Of a DNA stretch of 64,000 nt, positions 22,896 through 34,934 are shown one piece after another. The notes beneath the pieces were generated by a model, which had not been told where the DNA came from, made no database searches, and saw nothing but the letters and a program-made list of their open reading frames with translations. Source of the stretch: Maea johnstoni (lineage: Eukaryota > Annelida > Polychaeta > Spionida > Magelonidae); the NCBI GenBank assembly GCA_963942565.1, contig OZ012694.1, positions 37,048,714 through 37,112,713 on the forward strand, in the 5' to 3' direction. How positions within the stretch are numbered: position 1 is the first letter of the stretch; the number at the start of each line of letters is the position of its first letter. Position numbers and translations under genes: made by a program.

Positions 22896-23909
22896 AATTT
22901 GAGTTCGGGGGGCGGGGGGGTCCTAGCTACGTCTATATAATAAATCGTATTGGCGGGAAATTTTGCAGCGCCCTCTATTGATTATAACCGTAACTAAAAG
23001 ACGTCGAGTGGCGACATTCCTCTTCTCTACATCTTTGGTCAAATACTAGCTGATTGATTCGTTCGCCGTTGATAGAAACATGGGGAGGTTGCTATCTTCT
23101 GTATCCTGTCTTTCCTCTTTCTGATGCGATTTCTGCATCCTGTATGTTTCTCTTTTGCCCTTTCTCATGTGTCTGCGGATCCAGTTTTACCTTTTACTTT
23201 TCTTCATTTTCTCTTCCTACTTATTTCTGTTTCATTCTTCAATACGCTCTCTTATTATATTTGTTTTTTTCTTTGTGCATCATTTAAAAAAAAACTTTCA
23301 ACGTGTGCCTCCGACTCCTATATTGTACATTTTATACCTGCACCCTGCATTCTGTCTTTGTTTGTGCATCCTATATTCTCATGCATTTATTCTCTATTCT
23401 TTTTGTTTTCTGTGCATCCTTTCTGTGTTTATTCCTTATTGCATTTTCTCTAATTTACAGATTTTCATTCTTTCATTTTTTGTGCATCTTTAAATCATCT
23501 TTTTTAAATTCTCTGTACATATTCATTGTCTTTCTTGGTCTTTGTTGTTTTTTTTGCACTATATATCTTCAATAACTTCTTTATCTCCAGTATTGTATTC
23601 ATTTTCAGTGTCCCAGGGTATACTTCAATAACAAAAAAAATTATTCACATGTTTTTGATTTAAAAGGTCAAGGGGGTATTTCTACTTGGTTTTAAGAGAA
23701 TATTTTAGTTGATACAGATTTCTCTTTTTCCCTGATTTCCCCTTCTCAGCACGATTTGATTTATAGTTTTATTGCTTAATTTTCTCATTTATATCAGTTT
23801 TGTCTATTTTCTTCCTTTTTTTTGCATTCTCACATGAATTAAACTAATATGTCGTAAATGTTGACTCTTATTCCACTAATTATCACTTATTTGAAATTAC
23901 AATCCAAAT

Positions 23910-23924
23910 CCGTGCGTAGCACGG
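23910..23924. other. 3' hairpin of the Helentron-like element
   Basis: Six-base arms CCGTGC and GCACGG around GTA, 8 bases before CTAGTATA. A subterminal hairpin of this type serves as the transposition terminator in Helitrons. Confidence 0.6.
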
Positions 23925-24659
23925 CGGGCGGCTAGTATAGATTATTGTCTGCCTTCAATTATGTAAATCAAAACATATATTATAAGATGTAGATGCCCAT
24001 TTTTGTGTTATAATCTCGATGACATTTCTTGCTCAGGTAATCAGTTGTTATAAAGATAAAATCAACCAAAGTCAGGGTTTCCGATATTGATTTTTTAAAA
24101 TTAAATTATCAGGCTTCACTTACTTTATCATGCAAACTTCGTCTTATGGCGTCTAATAGTGACATAGTGGACACCATTGTGAATTACCAACAGAAATTCA
24201 GCGTGAGACATTATTCACAATGAAGTTCCAACCAGCTATAGATGCTTTAAAGTCTATGAGTACTAAAAGGGAAGTACAGCAAATGATTTATTTGTGAATC
24301 AGGGGTTCTAATTTCGATAAATTGATGCCTCATTTTATATTGGTACCACTTTATAAGCTATCCTGTCCACCTTTGCATGGCTACCCTGTCTTTTCTTATC
24401 TGGGTAAGTATTATAAGTAAAAATAGCCCATATATTCAATTTCTCATTTGATCACAATTAAAATAGAAGCTATTCAAAGGCAATATGTAGCACTTAGCTC
24501 TACCCTTTTCCTATCAGTCATTGGTGTGGTCAAGCTCTGAGTTTACTTCTAGGCCAAATGCTCTATACCTGGCCTGAATGAAGCCTAAATGTAATTGTGA
24601 CTATTCGAAAAACAGAGCCAGCACACAGAGGCGTTATCTTTAAGCAATTACAAAGCACA

Positions 24660-24925
24660 TTCAATTGATTATCATCCTGCTTTGTTGAAATTGGTACCCT
24701 CCTCTGGTATGTCACCACTTTAGCGAGGTCAGAAAGTGGATTATGGACAGTAGAAAGTGTCAACATTAAAGGGACTGTCCACATTAGCGGTATGTCAACG
24801 GTAGAGGGTCAGTATTATATGATGCATTTAAGGGGAAATTGTTTGGAAAAAAGTGTCAACTGTAGTTAGGATGTCCTTAATTGAGGGTTGTCCACTTGCT
24901 GGAGTTCCACTTTATTTCTCTCAGA
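24660..24925. mobile_element. Possible pogo/Tigger-like terminal remnant
   Basis: Repeated phrases such as GACTGTCCACATTAGCGGT, TGTCAACGGTAGAGGGT and TTGTCCACTTGCTGGAGTTC, then a CCACTTTATT end, resemble the iterated terminal repeats of pogo-type elements (which end in CAGTGGAAC-like inverted repeats). No transposase and no matching far end were found. Confidence 0.3.
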
Positions 24926-25987
24926 GCCCTTGTGTGAATAGACTAAAAATCAAATAACACATGACATTGATGACGCATGACAAAGTAGGACAAGTGCACT
25001 ATATATCGAATAAAATTGACAAAAACGAAAACTAGTAATCCATTTCTCCTTAATGATTACTACAGGTATAAATACATTGATTCTTATATCTGATACAAAG
25101 ATGTCTATGTACTACATGGTCAACTTTGAGCCATGTATTATTGAAACCATTTAATTGGAGATGTCTAAGGTTTGGCCAAAAAAGTCATACGTGTCACTAA
25201 GCCAATGGTTTATCAGAAAATTAATACCCTACATTAAAGCTGGCCATTTATGCATGCTAGGTTATCATTAGTCATATATTAAAATTGAGAGGCGGTAGAA
25301 TATTCACTGCAAAATTATTCGGTGGCTAATAGGATTTTATGTGCAATTTTACAAATATGTTGGACGTGTCAGGTGTTTATAAAGCAGCTGAGCTAGATTG
25401 TGAACTCATTTTGAAATATACTTCAAATGGTCAAATATAAAACCAGGGGCAATGTTTGTTAACTAAAGGTAAACTGTATAAATCAAGTAAAGTCACCTAA
25501 TGAAAATGGTGAAATGCCCTAGAAATTACAAAATATTAGCAATTAATCAAAACCCTAATTTTAGCACATTTTTTCTAAGAATCAACTTACTCTATAAACA
25601 AAATGTATTCTTTTACATGATTTTGATTGCCTACAAGTTAATTCTTTAAGCGTAAACAACCAGTCTATCTAAAATACTACGCTAATACAGAGACCTCGTC
25701 GTCGAACAAAGAACCTAGCACAGTTATTCAAAGTGGGATCTTAATGTGAAAGAGTGTAGACCATACAAAGTAATGTTTAGTATAAATGCAGCTGATATAT
25801 GTATGGTTGGTTAACATTTTGTCAGCTGGAGGTAATAGATAATTCAGTACATGGTAAGTATGGAACCTTACGTTAGGCCCAGTTAATGAAAATTTGATCC
25901 GGGTCAATGTTTGCACATCAGTTCAATTTACCCTCCACGCTTGTTTTGATTGGCTCTTGCTCCAAATCTGAATTTAGTTTTTATAAG

Positions 25988-26009
25988 GTGTGTGTGTGTG
26001 TGTGTGTGT
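25988..26009. repeat. (GT)n microsatellite
   Basis: Eleven GT dinucleotides. Confidence 0.9.
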
Positions 26010-27160
26010 TTTCCTGGCAGTTTTGAGCCACGAAGGTGTCTTCTTTTTGATTTTGTTAGTCTCTTGTTATTTCATACATTAGACGTCTCTGCCAGATTTA
26101 ACTTTCAAGTGTTGTTTTTCTGCTGTGTAGGGCTCGAATGAACATTTGTGCCAGGCTTCCTTAGGTCAGGTGAGCCACGTCACCAATTTTCGGGTAGGAG
26201 TACCACCAATCACCGGATCACGATACAGATATAACTACCTGTGGCCACGGAGTACAAGTATCGAATGGTGATGCAAGGCATCAATAGTTACTAGCTGGGT
26301 CGTAATTATTTATGATGTACAGTATGATGTTGATAAGATTTGAATTGTTTATCCTTGTTGCTGTCTGTATTTTGCCCTCAAAGTACAGTGAGCTCCTCCT
26401 CCGAGTTCAGCGAAGAGTGCAAGTGCAAGTTCCGACCGGTTCACCACTAAACCAGGTGTTAAATACACTTAATTTGTCATTGACTAGTATTGTCAGCTCC
26501 CCAGTTAACCATAGAAAATAATAAAAATTGCCCGCGTTCCCACCAGCACTATTTAATAGGGATCAACAGGTGCTGCAGGACGTGGTACAGGTGCAACGGT
26601 TCTATTGTGGGTGCCATGGTGTGTCTCACACGGATTAGAGTCCTCGCACCGTCTCTTAGCGTGTTGCGTGTGTAGTGGTGTATTTATAACTGCGCTGTCC
26701 CGTACACATTCATAACACAACGCCGACGATTTGATTGCAATGATACAAGTACTTTTATTTCAAAGAAATGTCGGGGGGAAAGAAAGAACGAACCATACAG
26801 AAAATCACTTTTAATTTTTTTATTGTGGCAAGACCATCAAGCCTCAGTAAAAATGGCTCCGCCTGGAGCGATCTCCATGCCTACTTCCGGTTCGTAACCG
26901 TATTATACTGAAACTCAGCTGATATATTGTCACCTATAATATGCATGAACTTCCACTGGCCGCCATTCTAAACAAGCAACTTTATTCTGACAACAGCTTA
27001 GGTCACATCCCGACGAGATAGAAACTCGAGACCGGGAACCCAGAAGAGATTCACTTCTCTTCACAAAATAGTTTTAATGAGTCTTTCAGTTGCAGAAAGA
27101 CTATAGACATCCCTCCACAACGCTGCACATTTATATAGCGACCAAGCCAAACTGCTTGGA

Positions 27161-27231
27161 GATCCAGCGGAGAATCGAACCTGCGAACTCACACCTGGGA
27201 GCCAGGCATCGTAACCACTAGCCCAGGGCGG
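27161..27231 (-). repeat. tRNA-like head of a SINE-like repeat (copy B)
   Basis: Same as 371-441, with the same A and B boxes; it was duplicated with the segment. Confidence 0.5.
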
Positions 27232-27793
27232 ATACCTTACCAAACGCATGCATGATCAACTTGTAGTCTAAATTTCAAGTAATTGAGAGTCTGGATTTTT
27301 TCCCAAGAAAACAACACATGCATATATGTTATCTAAGTGGTGCAATATGATATCAAAGTACCCACTTAAATTGATAACGCTATCACTATTCATGAAATAT
27401 GATTTAAAAGCCTGTAAAATGATATATGGCTGTTGTATTCCAATGTTTCAGTTTACAGATATTCAACTCTCTAAGATGATGCGGGATCGAGTAGGTTTGT
27501 ACCGTAAATTTATAACCACTCAAAGCCTGTACGTTTTGCAAAATTTCACAAGACATAAGTAATGGACAAGGAATCATACGAGAGACATGCGGGTGACAAT
27601 ATTTATTACTAGCAAACGACATTTATCATATGGTAATAAATTAACCAATAAATGGCGGCAATGTTGCAACGTTGGACATGTTGAAAATACCAACCCTTAA
27701 TCGTGCTATCTTTCTATTTTTCTTTATATTCTACTATTTTCTAATGTTAGATTGTATACATTCATAGTTTATACAAAATAGGAACAATACATA

Positions 27794-28825
27794 TCATACG
27801 TATCTCTTCCGCCATTGATCTAGCAAAATCTTTGCTGTGTTTGGTGACCAATCATGATGGCTGATAACTTCGGAGCAGAATCTGTTGTGATGAGTTAAAG
27901 TGGTGTTAACGAGCAGTGCTAGGTATCCTAGATAACAATCATCAGGCCAGACTAATGGAACAGCACAGCTCAAATAGTAAAACTTCTCAATGATATCTAC
28001 ACTGAGAACCACGGAAGCTCCGGAAATGTACGGGGCATACGTCTTTGGATTATTCACAAATGGCACCTCCGATTCGAAAGGCCATTTTCCACCATGAAAT
28101 ATAGGATTACCAGGGGCCAGGCAGCCTAGATAAATATCAAGGTTATTGAGATTCACCAACTCTTCATCTAGTTTGAAGACATCTAGCATGCAGTCATCCA
28201 TATTTCTGACTACAAATCTGGCTTGTGGGCAATCTGTCACGACCCATCGGAAAGCTAGCACCGTTTTTATAGTCAGGTTATGATAAGAGTCAATGAAGTC
28301 AAGTTGTAGAATGTCATTATATGTACGACTTTCATTGAGAACTGCTGCAGCGTATTCTCCAACACCCACCTCTTTTCCTATAACAAAGACAAGGTCCAGG
28401 GTTCTGTTCTCTATCCTGCTTATGTTTCCATAGGTTTCACGTACTGACATCCTCACGTCAAAGTTCTGGATGGCACCCAGGACAAGAACAAGGTAATCCA
28501 CTGCTTGATTGTGTGTACAGGGTCCTGATGGATGCTCAATAACTCCATAGGTATCGAGCTCTTCATGACTTAGTGATGCATCAAAAAACTCTCGTGGCAT
28601 GCCGAATCTTTTCGTTGCACTCATCCTGTCTGCAGTAATGTTTGGAAAGGATGGATTGGTTCTGTTAATACAGGAACAGTTTAGTGATGGCTTTTCTTCG
28701 TGATACGTTCGATATGGATAAGCTGTGATTCTATCCAGGAGATCAGAGATCCCTGCTCTATAGTAATTTACAATCAAAATTCCTATCACTAGACAAATGA
28801 TGGCTAATACCTGTCGGGTTGCCAT
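27794..28825 (-). CDS. GT31-like beta-1,3-galactosyltransferase, copy 3 (intronless)
   Basis: 343 residues differing from copy 1 (1005-2036) at only three positions: Leu for Val in the membrane anchor near residue 17, Leu for Ile near 90 and Glu for Gln near 319. All GT31 motifs are the same, including the DDC variant of the metal-binding motif at 210-212 and WPDDCYLG near 293-300. Kozak context GCCATGG and upstream in-frame stop are conserved. Type II Golgi membrane protein by layout. The gene was copied with at least 1 kb of flank on each side, so it probably keeps its regulation, although the palindromic element at 29087 now sits about 260 bases upstream of the start and could affect it. 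Confidence 0.88.
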   Translation of the reverse strand: MATRQVLAIICLVIGILIVNYYRAGISDLLDRITAYPYRTYHEEKPSLNCSCINRTNPSFPNITADRMSATKRFGMPREFFDASLSHEELDTYGVIEHPSGPCTHNQAVDYLVLVLGAIQNFDVRMSVRETYGNISRIENRTLDLVFVIGKEVGVGEYAAAVLNESRTYNDILQLDFIDSYHNLTIKTVLAFRWVVTDCPQARFVVRNMDDCMLDVFKLDEELVNLNNLDIYLGCLAPGNPIFHGGKWPFESEVPFVNNPKTYAPYISGASVVLSVDIIEKFYYLSCAVPLVWPDDCYLGYLALLVNTTLTHHNRFCSEVISHHDWSPNTAKILLDQWRKRYV

Positions 28826-29086
28826 GGCGTCTCTCTGGCGTTAGTGCAGCAAGGATGCAAATTATACCAATATTGATATTGATGGAACATCTCTGCTGTG
28901 CAGTCAAGGCAGTTATGCCCATTAGGCCTGACAGCTTATTTCAATGTTTCTTGTATCTGCCAGTTTAGTAGTTTAAACAATTATTCATCTAACTGCCTTA
29001 TAGAACTGATGTCTCGCGGCCGGACATTGATGAGGAAAAACAAATAAGGAGTTTTATTTGGTTTATTTTTGCGTCTGTTGGCCGTA

Positions 29087-31563
29087 TAGTCTGGCAGCTT
29101 ATGTACTTTCCGTGGGATGTTCATGTTAATTGTTCTAGACCAATTTTGGATGAGGACTTCAAAAAAATATGTCTCCAATTTTTTCGATAATTTTTTCAAG
29201 GTCAAATGATCAATGTCAAAGGTCAAAATCCTTAAAATGCCTTGTTTGGACCTGTAACAAGCTACATTTGGTAGGGAACTCGATTTTTAGGGTGACCTAT
29301 ACTAAACATAAATTTCCTACACAAACATTTAGTATTTCACACAGTAAAGTTTAAATTTGAGGTCAATAAGTACATTTTAAAGTAAAGGTTAAAGGTCAAA
29401 TCAGTGAAAAATGCCTTGTATAGACAAGAAATGCGCTGCATTTGATAAAAGTTGGTTAGAAACCATATTTTATGATGATACACACTTCTCCAGTAAATTT
29501 CATTAAAGTACACTTTATATTTTCCACCTCGAATATTTTATCTGAGGTCAGTGAGTCCATTCAAAGGTCAAGATCAACAGTCAAAATGCAGGAAAATGCC
29601 TTGCATGGACCGGATACAAGCTGCATTTGATTCAATATAGTTAGAAACCAGCTGTTTAGGATGAAATGTACACTTAATACGTGAATTTCATACACACAGC
29701 TTCAGTTTTGATCTCAGTATTTTTTTGATCTGAGGTCAATAAATACATATAAAGGTCAAAGGTCAAATCTGTGGAAATGCCTTGTATGGACAGGAAATGA
29801 GCTGCATTTGATAAAAGTTGGTTAGAAACCAGATTTTATTATGTCAGATGCGATATTTTATGATGAGACACACTTTTTCAGTAAATTTTTATTAAAGCAC
29901 ACTTCATATTTTCCACCTCAAAGATTATATCTAAGGTCAATGAGTCCATTCAAAGGTCAAGATCAACAGTCAAAATGCAGGAAAATCGCTTGCACGGACC
30001 GGATTCAAGCTGCATTTCATTCAAGCTGCATGGTTAGAAACCAGCTGTTTAGAATGAAATACACTTAATACGTGAACTTCATACATACAGCATCAGTATT
30101 TTACTCAGTAATTTTTAAATCCATAAGTACATATAAAGGTCAAGATCAAAGGTCAAATTAGTGAAAATGCCTTGTAATGACAGGAAATGAGCTGCATTTG
30201 ATAAAAGTTAGTAAGAAACCAGATTTTATGTCAGATGCGATACACATTTCAAGTAAATTTCATTACACTTCATATATCCACCTCAAAGATTATATGTCAG
30301 GTCAATGAGTTCATTCAAAGGTCAAGATCAACAGTCAAAATGCAGGAAAATGTCTTGCATGGACCAGAGACAAGCTGCATTGTATCGCATCTGACATCAT
30401 AAAATCTGGTTTCTAACTAACTTTTATCAAATGCAGCTCATTTCCTGTCATTACAAGGCATTTTCACTAATTTGACCTTTGTTCTTGACCTTTATATGTA
30501 CTTATGGATTTCAAAATTACTGAGTAAAATACTGATGCTGTATGTATGAAATTCACGTATTAAGTGTATTTCATCCTAAACAGCTGGTTTCCAACCATAT
30601 TGAATGAAATGCAGCTTGTATCCGGTCCGTGCAAGCAATTTTCCTGCATTTTGACTGTTGATCTTGACCTTTGAATGGACTCATTGACCTTAGATATAAT
30701 CTTTGAGGTGAAAAATATGAAGTGTGCTTTAATGAAATTTACTGAAAAGGTGTGTCTCATCATAAAATATCGCATCTGACATAATGAAATCTGGTTTCTA
30801 ACCAACTTTTATCAAATGCAGCTCATTTCCTGTCCATAAAAGGCATTTCAACAGATTTGACCTTTGACCTTTATATGTACTTATTGACCTCAGATCAAAA
30901 AGATATTGAGTTCAAAACTGAAGCTGTGTGTATGAAATTCACGTATTAAGTGTACATTTCATCCTAAACAGCTGGTTTCTAACCATATTGAATCAAATGC
31001 AGCTTGTATCCGGTTCATGCAAGGCATTTTCCTGCATTTTGACTGTTGATCTTGACCTTTGAATGGACTCATTGACCTCAGATAAAATATTCGAGGTGGA
31101 AAATATAAAGTGTACTTTAATGAAATTTACTGGAGAAGTGTGTCTCATCATAAAATATGGTTTCTAACCAACCTTTATCAAATGCAGCGCATTTCTTGTC
31201 TATACAAGGCATTTTTCACTGATTTGACCTTTAACCTTTACTTTAACATGTACTTATTGACCTCAAATTTAAACTTTACTGTGTAAAATACTAAATGTTT
31301 GTGTAGGAAATTTATTTGTTTAGTATATGTCACCCTAAAAATCGAGTTTCCTACCAAATGCAGCTTGTTACAGGTCCAAACAAGGCATTTTAAGGATTTT
31401 GACCTTTGACATTGACCATTTGACCTTGAAAAAATTATCGAAAAAATTGGAGACATATTTTTTTGAAATCCTCATCCAAAATTGGTCTAGACACATTTCG
31501 TCTCCAACAATTAACATGAGTTTCCCACGGACCCCCTTTTTTCCTACATAAGCTGCCTGACTA
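29087..31563. mobile_element. 2.48-kb palindromic (long inverted repeat) element with GTA duplication
   Basis: Termini TAGTCTGGCAGCTTATGTA and, on the other strand, TAGTCAGGCAGCTTATGTA. Nearly the whole element is one inverted repeat with its centre near 30375. Each arm has internal tandem repeats of about 430 bp sharing TCAACAGTCAAAATGCAGGA and AGCTGCATTTGATAAAAGTT. Copy A has the empty site with one GTA; here GTA flanks both sides (29084-29086, 31564-31566). No transposase is encoded, so it depends on another element. The superfamily is unresolved; three-base duplications occur in PIF/Harbinger, CACTA and Zator, but the ends fit none clearly. Confidence 0.85.
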
Positions 31564-32379
31564 GTAAGCGACCTAGGGCGGTAAGAGGTTTGAGCAAAAA
31601 CAGAGACGTTTTTTTGCTATCCTGTAAACGGAATAGGGGTAGAGATAGCCTATCATGTTAGCCACCCCACAGGGATGTCTCATGGCGTCTTTGGTGAGGC
31701 GTAATTGTACTTGAAGGAATATTGACCAACAGTTCGTGTATAGATATTGCCCAATTCGCTATGATCACAAGGATATACGTAAGATGACTAACGCATTTTA
31801 GGGCCAGGAGCATGACTGGGTTAAAGATTCAAAAGAAAACACTCCCCTGTTAGTGAATAGAGCATCTTCGACCAAAACTGACTGCAGATGTTCAAAATAT
31901 CTGTGTTGTTATCCAATACAAAAAGGTCATATCAGAGCACCGCAATGGTATTTTTAGGATTCGTTCAAGCAGGGGTTAGCAAATCCTTTTTCGATAATTG
32001 TGAAGCAACTTTGAATACTTCTGAATAGACTTATTCATAATAACGAATTATAAATATTCAAAAATGATTTTTAAAATAATAGAAAATAAATAAAGACTAT
32101 TCTAATACAAGGTGAACTACGATTATCCCTGAAACTTTTATGCGATTTTTCTAAAAAGGAGTTATAGTGAATATTTGAGTATGAGTTATAAATATTCGGC
32201 CCTCGATCTGGCAAGGATGCCTTCAGGCGCAAAGTAAATACACATGCTGCCCTGGTGAACGGTCACTAAGGCTTTATTGTGCACGGTATTAATAAAACGT
32301 GTGGAAGTATGTTGAGTCTGGCAAGGAGCCAGGGAGCTAGACGAAAGTTTTGTCCCAATCAATTAATATTGCAAGCAAA

Positions 32380-33996
32380 GGACCTGTTCTGGTTTACTGT
32401 ACAAATTACCCAATTTCAAAAATCCCTCATTACAGGCTTTCTGATGATAGAAATGGATAGTCAGACTCATTGTGAGTACACTGAATGCATTTTTGGCATG
32501 AAAATGTTATTCATGGTTGGGGGGTGGGCCTTTTCAAGATTGGGGGGATAGATGACCAAACTATTAAAAGTTTGGAAAAAATAAATATTCATGAACAAAC
32601 ATAAAGGTTTATTTTCATCAGCATCATATTCTGAACTCAATATACGATATTGAATGATAAAACAAAGTTTGTATATAGGTTCAAAATTGTCAACATCCTG
32701 CAAAGTAAAACATATATGCTCGATCATAATTCGAGCATAATGTGCAGAACCACAGTTCAGTACATCACATTTCCAGATGAAATAACACGTACATATTACC
32801 AGATCATAATTTGAGAGAATATATGAGATTAGCACAGGTGCATGACATTGACATTCTCATTCAAACTACATTATAAAAGAATATTTTATGATGAATATCA
32901 GCCCTCTTTAACTAATGTATGCAAGGAGAGAACGCAAACAGAGTCACCAGATAACACATTTCTTTTTTGAGGATATGTTAAAAAACAATAAGGATATTCC
33001 AGTTTTCACAAAATATATACTATTAAAAACTTCAAATAACTTGAAAAGAAAAATAGCAACACTAGTACAACTGTACATATAACCAATAAGGCATACCCAC
33101 AGTATATTCACTTCTCACAGGTAAGAAACCAAAAATCATTCCATTTGAAATGTTTGCAAATACTAGTTGCACATCTGCCCACTGTACTTTTTGGCACAAT
33201 TGAGCTTTTTCACTTCATGAGGAAAAACATTTCTTGCTGCATGGTATGTCTGACTGAACCACACCTACCCAGGCTGAAAATAGTAACAGTGTGAGGCCTT
33301 CCTGGACAATACACTATCAATCGAGGTCACTTGAGAAACAAAGAATCCCTAGGGAACAGCTACAGGAGTTTACTTGAGTTTTGTTTTTGTGAGTGCCCTG
33401 CATATGCTCTTATGAACTATCTAGTATGGTGAATTCTATACAAGTGACCAAGGGTCACTAAGTCACAAAATTCACCCTTTTGCCCAGCGAGCGCGTTCAA
33501 ATGAAATTCACATAATCTGTATTTATTAGTAACAAATAACATATTAATCTGGCTTGAACGCGCTCGGTGGGCAAAGTTACTATTTGGAACCATTTCTACA
33601 TAGGCTCAAATCTCATTAGTAGGCATGGAGGCAGCCATTTTGTAGAAGGTCAAAGGTCAAGGTCACGCCATTGAAAATTTCTGATTTTCATCAAAATCCA
33701 TAAGTAAGGCCTTCTATGAAATGTCATTACTGGATCTCCTCCAACATCATCATAGTTTACCCATAAAATAGGTTTTTGATCAACTGGGTACAGTTATAGC
33801 TGAAATATGAGTCAATGCAAATATGCTGACACATGTCATTTCAGAGTGGTCATATGCAACATTCAGGGCGAGGATTGGGGAATATGTTAGCAATTATGAA
33901 CAAGCAACACCTCAGCTACATAATCATAAGAATTTTGGTTAAATTCATGAAACTTGAAAAAATTGGGTAATTTGTATAGTAAACCAGAACAGGTCC
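32380..33996. mobile_element. Spy-like non-autonomous DNA transposon, no target-site duplication
   Basis: Perfect insertion boundaries come from comparison with copy A: AAATTT there at 3092-3097, and AAA, element, TTT here. Terminal inverted repeats of about 37 bp start GGACCTGTTCTGGTTTACT with one mismatch at base 20. No duplication of target bases. Insertion exactly between AAA and TTT without duplication is the published signature of Spy elements (relatives of ISL2EU), as I recall it. It has no transposase and contains an inner inverted repeat at 33479-33575. Confidence 0.8.
33479..33575. repeat. Internal inverted repeat inside the Spy-like element
   Basis: Arms 33479-33500 and 33554-33575 (TTTGCCCAGCGAGCGCGTT and its complement with one mismatch) around a 53-base AT-rich loop. 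GC-rich arms in an AT-rich element suggest a nested miniature element or a structural hairpin. Confidence 0.6.
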
Positions 33997-34568
33997 TTTG
34001 AACAAAGTATATAAGATAGGCCTCTCTCCTTGCAAGCTATGTTCTATGGTGGACGTTATCAGATAAATGCCACCATCTACTGCGTGAATGTGAAACCTGG
34101 GTAAAAATAATTAATTTGGCAGCCATTACGAATTACACACATCTGTCAGCTCAGTAAATCACAATTTCAATGTAACAATTAATTTAAATCGATTATGTGT
34201 AGCAGGTGATATGTACTAACCTGACGGGATATATGTAACAATTCCGGGCCAGGCAGCAATTATGCAGGTTTCTTTAACCCCTATGCTGCTGGTGACTAAT
34301 TTGGCCAATACAAAATGATGTAAAAATGACTGAAACCCTAGCATATGGGTACTCATATAAGACAACTCAGCGAAAGCTATCCATTAAATACCAATATGAC
34401 AGGATTGAGATGGTTTTAAAAAGTCTTGGCGTCCTTATAGCCTGAGAAATGGAAGGGTTAAGTGCCAATATGGTGTCCAGCTTTGCATGCATTCATGGGG
34501 AAAGTGTGCCGCTATATTTAAAAATGTACACAAAAAATGCGCAGCTCCCTTTGGTCGATTATAATGCG

Positions 34569-34696
<128 letters not shown>

Positions 34697-34934
34697 TACA
34701 ATAATTATGCATTTCTTTTCATTTCGTATAATTGGTAAACATAAATTTAAAGTGTCAGCCAATAGGAATCATTCATATCTCTCATCATCAGGATCAGCCG
34801 ACCTAGTGCATAGCCAGCGTGTTTTCTGAATACTTCTCCCGAGACGAACGTAGGCTAGAGGCAGCTCATGCTTTAAGGATTGAGATCAAACCAGACAGCT
34901 GTGTTGGAAACCCCAGAGTAGGTTGAGATTCACC

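Larger units (their letters stand above)
21628..23939. mobile_element. Helentron-like (Helitron2) non-autonomous element
   Basis: The left end reads CTATATACTAATCGCC (21628-21643) and the right end, reverse complemented, CTATACTAGCCGCC (23927-23940), giving short inverted termini. A small hairpin, CCGTGC-GTA-GCACGG (23910-23924), sits just inside the right end, which closes with CTAGTATA. These are the marks of Helentrons as I know them. The inside holds about five tandem repeats (21915-22895) and a CT-rich stretch (about 23100-23580), and no Rep/helicase gene. Open frames in the CT-rich stretch are compositional and I do not call them. Confidence 0.65.
23940..26814. other. Intergenic DNA between the Helentron-like element and duplication copy B
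   Basis: No gene seen. It contains a possible pogo/Tigger-like remnant (about 24660-24925) and a (GT)n tract (25988-26009). The start 26700-26814 directly abuts copy B, which begins at about 26815 with TTTTTATTGTGGCAAGACC. Confidence 0.5.

Noticed and set aside
23054-23575. Overlapping open frames rich in Phe, Leu and Ser
   Set aside because: CT-rich composition inside a Helentron-like element; several frames open at once, none with a domain.
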